This document shows, piece by piece, positions 56,942-64,000 of a stretch of 64,000 bases of DNA. The stretch is from NCBI GenBank assembly GCA_963799085.1, contig CAWCWA010000013.1, forward strand, positions 124,001 through 188,000, in the 5' to 3' direction. Numbering within the stretch: the stretch's first letter is position 1; the number at the start of each line of letters is the position of its first letter. Made by a program: the position numbers and the translations under genes. A model generated the notes under the pieces. That model was given only the letters and a program-made list of their open reading frames with translations, searched no databases and was not told the DNA's origin. The stretch comes from AP-15 sp963799085. Lineage in GTDB: Bacteria > Pseudomonadota > Alphaproteobacteria > ATCC43930 > CGMCC-115725.

Positions 56942-57711
56942 TTAATGTAAGTCAAGAGCATCTTTTATGTAACTACAAGATAATACTACAAAAACTTGAG
57001 CTTGAATAAATGCTATAGCTAACTCTAAACCAGAAAACGCTATTATAAAAGCTAGAGGTAAAAAAGCTACAAAGAAATAAACAAATCCCGAATTCATTAT
57101 ATTATAAGTAAATCCACTCAAAATATTCAATAACATATGTCCTGATAAAATATTGGCTGCTAATCTTAAACCTAATGAAACATTTCTTGCTAAATACGAT
57201 ATGAATTCAATTATAACTAATAATGGAAGTAAAGCTAGTGGACATCCTGCTGGTACAAATAATGAAAAAAATTTATTCCATGTTCCTTAAAACCTAATAT
57301 TGTTGCACCTAATACTACAGTAAAACTTAATGCAAATGTTAAAACAAAATGACTTGTAGAAGCAAAACTATAAGGTACCATACCAATTAAATTATTAATC
57401 AAAATAAACAAAAAATAAACCATAAATAAATGGAAAATAAAATTGTCCTTTTTTATCGTTAATTTGATTTACCACTATACTATGAATAGTAGCATATATA
57501 CACTCTTGACTGATAGATCAATTATTAGGTACCAATCTATTTAAGTTGTTACTAAACAAGTTAAAATTTAATAAAATAAAAAAACTAACTATCAAATAAA
57601 AAGATATATTTGTTAATGAAATATGCATATCTGCGAGTATAGGCGCACCTATACCTATTAAATCTCTAATTTCAAATCATCCGAATTCTTTGTTATTAAA
57701 TTAAAAGTCAT
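56942..57711 (-). CDS. atp6: ATP synthase F0 subunit 6 (mitochondrial, several frameshifts)
   Basis: The a-subunit of mitochondrial ATP synthase, forming the proton channel. The start at 57711 (MTFNLITKNS) is followed after an indel by WFEIRDLIGIGAPILADMHI and PNNWSISQECIYATIHSIVV, where TGA encodes Trp. A further indel near 57,420 leads into NLIGMVPYSFASTSHFVLTF and ATILGFKEHGINFF; another near 57,280 leads to ISYLARNVSLGLRLAANILS-type sequence with the essential Arg, then HMLLNILSGFTYNIMNSGF and AQVFVVLSCSYIKDALDLH. All functional segments exist, so the several indels in AT-rich runs are probably sequence error. Confidence 0.88.
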
Positions 57712-57815
57712 TCTTTTTTACAAAAATATTAAATATCTAGATATATTAAAATTAAAAGTAAACATATATATAAATTAACATACATATATATGTTAACATA
57801 ATTTTAAATAAAGTT

Positions 57816-57887
57816 ACTCCCATATAAGACTCAAACTTATATCCAAATATTAGAAGTATTCTGCTCTACCTATTAAGCTAATGGGAA
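57816..57887 (-). tRNA. trnR: tRNA-Arg(UCU), mitochondrial
   Basis: The minus strand folds into a complete cloverleaf: acceptor arms TTCCCAT/ATGGGAG, D arm GCTT...GAGC around AATAGGTA, anticodon stem GAATA/TATTT with loop CTTCTAA (anticodon TCT), and T arm ATAAG/CTTAT around TTTGAGT. It lies between cox1 and atp6, where ascomycete mitochondria often have trnR. Confidence 0.85.
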
Positions 57888-58035
57888 TATTAGTAAAAAA
57901 AAATAATTTAATGAATTAACATATTAAATAAATTGGATACATTAATTCATTATTTATTAAACTATCCATATATTATCATGTCTAATAAAAATTTATCTGT
58001 ATTAAAATAACAATAATAATATTACTATCACTATT

Positions 58036-59723
58036 CTATTTTATTACATATATTAAATATAAAGATAAACTGGATGTTAAAGGTAAAGACACAAATGCGT
58101 GTGATTTAGGTGGACTATTTAAACATCATTCGAAACTATTGTAAATTCTACTGAAATAATCTTAAAGAGTCAAAAAAGAATGTGGTACAAATCAAGGATA
58201 TCTTTTACAGCTTCTCCTATACTAATTGATGGTATACAATAAATAAGAATAATAAAGTTGCAATAACAGATACTATAGAACCAAAACTACTTATAATATT
58301 TCACCCTGTAAACGCGTCAGGATAATCACTTATTCTTCTAGGCATTCCCTGTAAACCTAAAAAATGTTGAGGGAAAAATGTCAGATTAACCCCAATAAAT
58401 AAAAATCAAAAATGTAGTTTACATAAAAAAAATTATAATTTAAACCCAATATTTTAGGAAATCAAAAATATCATCCACTAAATAAAGCAAAAACTGCACC
58501 CATACTTAAAACGTAATGAAAATGTGCAACAACGTAATAAGTATCATGGAATGCAATATCAAAAGAAGCGTTAGCTAAAACTACACCACTTAAACCTCCT
58601 ATAGTAAACATAAATACAAAACCTAATCCGAATAACATTGCAGGAGTTAATTTAATAGATCCTCCATAACATGTAGCTAACCATCTAAATATTTTAACCC
58701 CTGTAGGTACTGCAATTATCAAAGTAGCTGCTGTAAAATATGCTCGAGAATCAATATCCAAACCAATTGTATATTGATGATGCCCTTATACAACAAACCC
58801 TAAAACACCAATTGAAACCATAGCATACACCATTCCAATATAACCAAATATAGCTTTATTAGAACCAGCGGAAAAAGTGGGATAATTACACCAAAACCAG
58901 CCAAAATTAAAATATAAACTTCAGGATGTCCAAAAAACCAAAAAAGATGTTGGAACAATACAGCATCACCCCCCCTGTGTTTCAAAAAAGGAAGTATTAA
59001 AGTTTCTATCTGTTAACACTAAAGTTATAGCTCCAGCTAATACTGGTAATGACAATAATAATAATATTGCTGTTATTAATATTGCTCATCCAAATAATGC
59101 TAATTTATGTAATTAATTCCTTGGAGTTCTCATGTTATAATAGTACAAATAAAATTCATAGCACCTAATAAACAACTTATACCTGACATGTGTAAAGAAA
59201 AATAGTTAAATCTATCACAGGGCCACTATGACTTTGTATACCTGCAAAAGGTGGATAAATTGTCCACCCTGCACCTGTACCACCTTCTATAAAAGTTGAA
59301 AAAATTAATAATAATAAACAAGGGGGCAATAGCCATAAACTTATATTATTTAGTCTAGGAAATGCCATATCATCCTCCTACCATTAATGGTAATAAAATA
59401 ATTCCCAAAACCTCCTACAAATACTGGCATAACTAAAAAAATATCATGAAAAATGCATGAGCTGAAATTAAACTATTGTATAATTGGTTGTCTGATATGT
59501 ACTGTACACCCGGTCCAGATAGTTCTAGTCTAATTAACACAGAGAAAGCGGTACCTATTAATCCAGAAAATAAAGCAAAAATTAAATATAATGTACCTAT
59601 ATCCTTTGCATTTGATGATAAAAATCACCTTTCTACTCAAAGAGAAACTTCAGAACTTTTTCTAACTATATAAGAGTCTAGACCAACTATTTTAGATTCT
59701 TTTCCAACCACATGAGGTTCCAT
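58036..59723 (-). CDS. cox1: Cytochrome c oxidase subunit I (mitochondrial, frameshifted)
   Basis: The catalytic subunit of complex IV, about 560 codons, intronless. It has an N-terminal extension (MEPHVVGKESKIVGLDSYIV) before WVERWFLSSNAKDIGTLYLI. Landmarks: GLIGTAFSVLIRLELSGPGV, the heme-a His in LISAHAFFMI, MAFPRLNNISLWLLPPCLLL, the copper-site HPEVYILI, then HHQYTIGLDIDSRAYFTAAT, HDTYYVVAHFHYVLSMG with heme ligands, and NLTFFPQHFLGLQGMPRRIS. Indels near 59,400, 59,130, 58,980, 58,860, 58,440 and beyond break the frame. The stop at 58036-58038 follows a C-terminus (CLNSPPKSHAFVSLPL) recognisable from fungal cox1. A TAA at 58786-58788 replaces the expected Trp before the HH pair. Confidence 0.85.
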
Positions 59724-59923
59724 ATTAAATAAACGTATACATTTATTTACTTATTAAAAACTTATGAAAACTAATATCCATAATACAATTATATAAAAAA
59801 CAAAGTAGAATTTTAAAACAAAACATTAAAGTGTAAAGTCACACTTAGTCTCGTCTTATATTTCATAAATATAAATTTAATTTAAATATTAACATTTATA
59901 AAAAGTGTAAAATATATTTAAAT
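59724..59923. other. AT-rich spacer between cox1 and trnC
   Basis: About 200 bases with no coding sequence. I see nothing in it beyond homopolymer-rich AT sequence. Confidence 0.5.
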
Positions 59924-59996
59924 TAAGGATACAAAAGAATTGAACTTTAAATTTATGATCTGCAATCAAAACACAGGACCACCTGCATATATCCTT
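59924..59996 (-). tRNA. trnC: tRNA-Cys(GCA), mitochondrial
   Basis: The minus strand forms acceptor arms AAGGATA/TATCCTT (perfect 7 bp) and an anticodon loop TTGCAGA with anticodon GCA. The D arm is weak and the anticodon stem has one mismatch, common in mitochondrial tRNAs. Position directly upstream of cox1 fits the trnC-cox1-trnR order seen in many ascomycetes. Confidence 0.75.
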
Positions 59997-60005
59997 TATT
60001 ACACT

Positions 60006-60031
60006 TATATATATATATATATATATATATT
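60006..60031. repeat. (TA)n microsatellite
   Basis: An uninterrupted run of about 13 TA units immediately downstream of the nad4 stop. Low-complexity spacer between nad4 and trnC, prone to length error. Confidence 0.85.
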
Positions 60032-60054
60032 TATAGTAAATATATAATAAATTA

Positions 60055-61551
60055 TTAATATAAAGGAGAAAGATATATTACTAATGATACAGAATAATGT
60101 AAACCATCTAATATAGGTACTGGGTATATACCCAATAACACTGTATATAAAACTAATGCAAACAAAATAAAAAATTCTCGTTTATTTAAATCAGGAATAT
60201 TAACTTTAAACAGTTTAGAATATTTACCTCCAAAAGCTATTCTATTAAACATAAATATTGTATAAGCTGCAGATAAAACAATAGAAGAACATGCTAAAAG
60301 ACCCAATAAAGGTAGTTTTTCAAAAGTACCATAAAGACTTAAAAATTCACCTATAAAATTAAGTGAAAGGGGAGTTCCCGCATTACTCAAACAAAGTACA
60401 AAAAATAACACAGAAAATAAAGGCATTACTTGAGCCATACCTCTGTAAAAGGTGATTAGTCTAGTTGAAGATCTATCATATAAAATACCTCCAGCACATA
60501 TAAATAATCCAGAAGAAACAAAACCATGAGCTAAACCTAAAGTTATACCTCCTTCTATACCTTGAAGCGTATTACTAAATACACCCAAAACATAAACAGC
60601 GGCATGTGAAACAGAACTATAAGCAATAAGTTCTTTAATATCTATTGTTCTCAAAGTACTAAAACTAGCATAAATGACAGTAATAACACCTATAGTATAA
60701 ACTAAATAAGTACAATATATTGAAGCTTTAGGTAAAATAGGCAAAATCAATCTAATTATACCATATAAACTCAATTTCAAAACTATACCAGCCAAAATAA
60801 TACTTCCACCTAATGGAGATTCAACATGTGCTTTTAATAATCAAATATTTAAAAAGATTAAAGGGGTTTTTACCGCAAAAGCAATAAATATACCAGAAAA
60901 TAACAATAACTGCGTATAATAATTAAAATTGGTTTTATATAAAGCATCAAAATCAGTAGTACCCATTAGATTGTACATAGCCAATATTGAAAGTAATAAA
61001 AACAAAGATCCTAATAATGTATATAAAAATAGAAAAAAACTCGCTCTCACTCTATTGCTTGATCCAAATAATCCTATTAGAACAAATAATGGAGGAAGTA
61101 TACTTTCAAAGAATATATAAAACAGAAATATATCTAAAACCAAAAAAACAGCCAATAACAATGTTTCTAACATCAAAATTAAAATCAAATATCATTTTAC
61201 ATTTTCAGATATAGAAGTTCAATTTGATAATAATGCAATAGGCATTATAATAGTGGTTAAAAGTATAAAATATATAGAGATACCATCTATACCTAGATAA
61301 ATATTGTATCCCATAATATCATATGGTTCCTGAACAAATTGAAACTGATTATAAGAAAAATCAAAAAAAACAAATATAACTAATGATATAATAAAATTTA
61401 CTACAGATGTCGAAAATGCTATCCATTTTATTGATTTTAAATAAGTATAAGAATTAAAATTAACAAACAAACTATGTAAATTGGTAATTATAACAAATAT
61501 ACCTATCAAAGGTATAAACAGCAATGATAAAAGTAACATTAAAACATACAA
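60055..61551 (-). CDS. nad4: NADH dehydrogenase subunit 4 (mitochondrial)
   Basis: A 498-codon proton-pumping subunit of complex I, complete from MYVLMLLLSLLFIPLIGIFV to the TAA at 60055. TGA codons at 61216-61218 (LLSNWTSI) and about 60,838 (IFLNIWLLKAHVESPLGGSI) encode Trp. Family motifs include the KAHVESP segment of the proton-pumping core, FSTLRTIDIKELIAYSSVSH, LAHGFVSSGLFICAGGILYD and SNAGTPLSLNFIGEFLSLYG. Unlike cox1 and atp6 it has no frameshift. Confidence 0.95.
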
Positions 61552-61652
61552 CCACTAAATATATTCCTTTATATAAAATGAATAAATATTTTTATTAAAA
61601 GTTATAATTACATAAAGTTCAGCAAAATAAATAAGTAATTATATTCATATAA

Positions 61653-63626
61653 TTACTTATTATAACTAAATTTAGTAACAGCTAAAAAACCAAATAATAC
61701 CATTATTAAAATAATATTTTGTACAATCATCAGGGAAGAAATAAAAATATAAATAAATAAACTTGATAAAATGTACAACGCATAAGATGTGATCACCCCA
61801 GAATCAAGTTTAGAAATGTTATTACTTAAATTAAGTAAACCTATTTCTAAACCAAAAGGCCCTAAATATTCTATAGATCCTTTATCTATAATTTTAGTTG
61901 TTTCACCTCCTATCTTAAGTACTTTATTTGTAATATATTTATTATAAAAAAATTCGATTAAAAAACGCTGATTAAAAAATCCAAATATATTATAACCTAC
62001 TCTAGACAATTTAAAGCTAATTAATTTATTTGGTAATATTTCCGAATATAAAATAGATAAAAAAGTGAAAAAAACAGTACAGATTAAAGGTAATATCTTA
62101 AAGAGAAGAGGTACAGCAAATTCAGTTTCTATGGTAATTTCATGATAAGGATTAATATACAAACTATTATCAATAAAAAACCCAGTACCTAATCCTATAA
62201 AAATATCCTTAGTTAAGAAACCAAAAAATACAGAAAATAAAGCTAGAATTATTAGAGGCAAACTCATAAAAATATCACTTTCATGAGCAATTTTATAACT
62301 TTTAATTGGTCCATTAGGATTAGTCAAAAAAGTTAAATATAAAACTTTTACTGAATATAATGTGGTAAATATCGCGGCTATAACCGCGATAATATATACA
62401 CTAATGCTAGAAAAATAAAATTGCCCGTATGCAGACTCTAAAATAAAATCTTTAGAATAAAATCCAGTCATGAAAGGAAAAGCAACCAAACTAAGACTAG
62501 CTATTACCATAACTGAATAGGTTAAAGGTAAAAATAATCTTAACCCACCATATTTTCTAAAATCTTGATTATCTCCTACAGCATGTATAACTGACCCTGC
62601 TGCTAAGAAAAGAAGTCCTTTATAAAAAGCATGATTAATCAAATGAAATAGAGCTACGTTGTAAGATGATAATCCCACAGCTATTACCATCATACCCAAT
62701 TGACTCATTGTTGAGTAAGCTATAACTTTTTTTATATCTTGTTGGAATAGTCCTACAAGAGAACTAAACACACTAGTTATAGCTCCTACTCACAAACACA
62801 ATATCAAAACAGTTGAACTATATTCTATTAAAGGTGAAGTTCTCATTAGTAAATATACACCTGCTGTAACCATTGTAGCTGCATGGATTAACGCAGAAAC
62901 AGGTGTAGGACCTTCCATTGCCATTGGTAATCATACGTGAAGACCTATTTGAGAACTCTTAGCCATAGCACCTATTAATAGACAAATACCTATCAAAGTT
63001 ATGATATTTTCATTAATAAAAGGTGCTACGGAAAATATTGTACCATAATCTAAATTACCTATAGATCATATTATTATAAACATTCCTACAGTTAAAAAAG
63101 AATCTCCTACTCTATTAGTTAGAAAAGCTGATATAGAACTTTGATTTGCTGCTATTCTTGTAAATCAAAAACTTACTAATAAATAGGAACAAACACCAAC
63201 ACCTTCTCAACCTATAAACATAACAAGTATATTATTTGCCGTTACTAATACAATCATCATAAATGTAAATAAACTAAGATAACTAAAAAATCTTTGATTG
63301 TGAGGATCATGACTCATATAACCTATGGAATAAACATGAACTAAAAGAGAAATAATTAATACCGGTATTAACATAGACACTGTTAACGAATCAAAATTAA
63401 ATCCTCATAGAATATTAAATGATTCAGAATCTATTCATCTAAATAATTCAACTCCAACGGCAATATTATTAAATCCCACTTCGAAAAAGGACATAACTGA
63501 AAAAATAGTTGTAATTAATATAAAGCTACAAGTTAATAAGTGAGATCCTTTTACACCTATTTTCCTTCCAAATAATCCAGAAGATATTGAACCTAATAAA
63601 GGAAAAATTATCAAAGTTAAATACAT
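61653..63626 (-). CDS. nad5: NADH dehydrogenase subunit 5 (mitochondrial)
   Basis: A 657-codon subunit, complete from MYLTLIIFPLLGSISSGLFG. TGA encodes Trp at several places (VELFRWIDSE, VSFWFTRIAANQ, ILCLWVGAI). Core motifs: FIGWEGVGVCSYLLVSFWFT, HVWLPMAMEGPTPVSALIHA, ATMVTAGVYLLMR, and DIKKVIAYSTMSQLGMM. The C-terminal lateral-helix region is present. The ATG overlaps the last base of the nad4L stop (TAATG), a coupling conserved across fungi. No frameshift is present. Confidence 0.95.
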
Positions 63627-63895
63627 TATTTGTATTTTATTGCAATACTTCCTCTTAATCTATAAAACGCAACTAATATGGCTAATCCTATAGCTGATTC
63701 AGCACCTGCTATACATATAATATACACTGCAAATACTTGACCTAATATATCATCAAAAATAAATGAATTAATTAATATCAAAAAAGTTATAGCTAACAGC
63801 ATTATTTCAATAGATATAAGCATTAAAATAATATTTTTTCTATTTAAAACAAATCCTAAAATACCAATCAAAAATAAAACTAAAGACAAATTCAT
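63626..63895 (-). CDS. nad4L: NADH dehydrogenase subunit 4L (mitochondrial)
   Basis: An 89-codon three-helix subunit: MNLSLVLFLIGILGFVLNRK, NIILMLISIEIMLLAITFLI with the conserved Glu, and CIAGAESAIGLAILVAFYRL with the second conserved Glu. Length and motif positions are those of fungal nad4L. The TAA shares its first base strand position with the nad5 ATG. The 105 bases upstream, to the window end, are AT-rich with no recognised gene. Confidence 0.94.
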   Translation of the reverse strand: MNLSLVLFLIGILGFVLNRKNIILMLISIEIMLLAITFLILINSFIFDDILGQVFAVYIICIAGAESAIGLAILVAFYRLRGSIAIKYK

Positions 63896-64000
63896 AATAA
63901 TTTATAAATACACATGTCTATATATACATATTATTTACGTAAATAAACCTTACCTAAGATTTATTTTCTACATTTTTCTTAATATACTTTTAACAGAATT

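Noticed and set aside
59476..59673. A 65-codon plus-strand frame in the mitochondrial part
   Set aside because: It is antisense to the conserved N-terminal region of cox1.
55790..64000. Transfer of fungal mitochondrial genes into a bacterial chromosome
   Set aside because: The genes use TGA as Trp, have no bacterial start signals, and end mid-gene at a join with no recombination mark. A chimeric assembly explains it more simply.

Overview
The window is two unrelated genomes joined end to end. Positions 1 to about 55,795 are GC-rich DNA with bacterial codon use, Shine-Dalgarno sites and overlapping (ATGA/TGATG) operons. The gene families (DUF992, double cold-shock protein, MlaA/MlaC, HpnR hopanoid C-3 methylase, ArsR-methyltransferase next to metF and metH) point to an alphaproteobacterium, perhaps Rhodospirillales-like. 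From about 55,796 to the end the DNA is very AT-rich and reads, on the minus strand and with TGA as tryptophan, as a fungal mitochondrial genome: nad4L, nad5, nad4, trnC, cox1, trnR, atp6 and nad1. The trnC-cox1-trnR block, the one-base nad4L/nad5 overlap and the protein sequences fit a filamentous ascomycete. The join lies inside nad1, which is cut after about 195 codons. The simplest reading is a chimeric contig from a mixed fungus-plus-bacterium (for example lichen or soil) sample.

Many otherwise well conserved genes carry one or two single-base frameshifts (two LLM oxidoreductases, DUF992, SMP-30, 2-hydroxyacid dehydrogenase, RND pump, metH, xanthine dehydrogenase-like protein, hpnR, DUF169, hydratase, NAT, atp6, cox1). 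This looks like uncorrected long-read indel error rather than gene decay, so broken genes are annotated as their reconstructed full span.

Layout of the bacterial part. 1-6.1 kb: oxidoreductases, cold-shock protein, gluconolactonase-like protein. 6.1-8.2 kb: a less GC-rich island with palindromes, an AbiV-like protein and a discoidin-domain protein. 8.2-16.3 kb: a minus-strand efflux block headed by a TetR repressor with its operator, an RND adaptor and pump, an unknown protein, then an EmrA-like adaptor and FUSC permease. 16.4-20.9 kb: PQQ-type sugar dehydrogenase, EttA, MlaC and MlaA. 21.0-26.5 kb: ArsR-methyltransferase regulator, metF and metH, a methionine-cycle operon with a palindromic operator. 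26.4-31.1 kb: a hybrid histidine kinase continuous in frame with a molybdopterin-binding dehydrogenase subunit. 31.1-39.4 kb: metabolic genes, a four-domain rhodanese protein overlapping hpnR, and a DUF169 protein. 39.5-43.9 kb: a low-GC two-gene unit (membrane protein plus methyltransferase) hit by an IS1182-like and an IS1380-like element, each with a 4-bp target duplication. 44-55.7 kb: GST, SBP56, membrane proteins, SPFH protein, hydratase, DedA, NAD synthase, NAT, SDR, a 71-residue protein and a PEP-CTERM protein.

No rRNA, CRISPR array, plasmid origin or phage module was seen. The unit at 39.5-42.4 kb, the kinase-dehydrogenase fusion and the hpnR-rhodanese pair are the most interesting bacterial observations.
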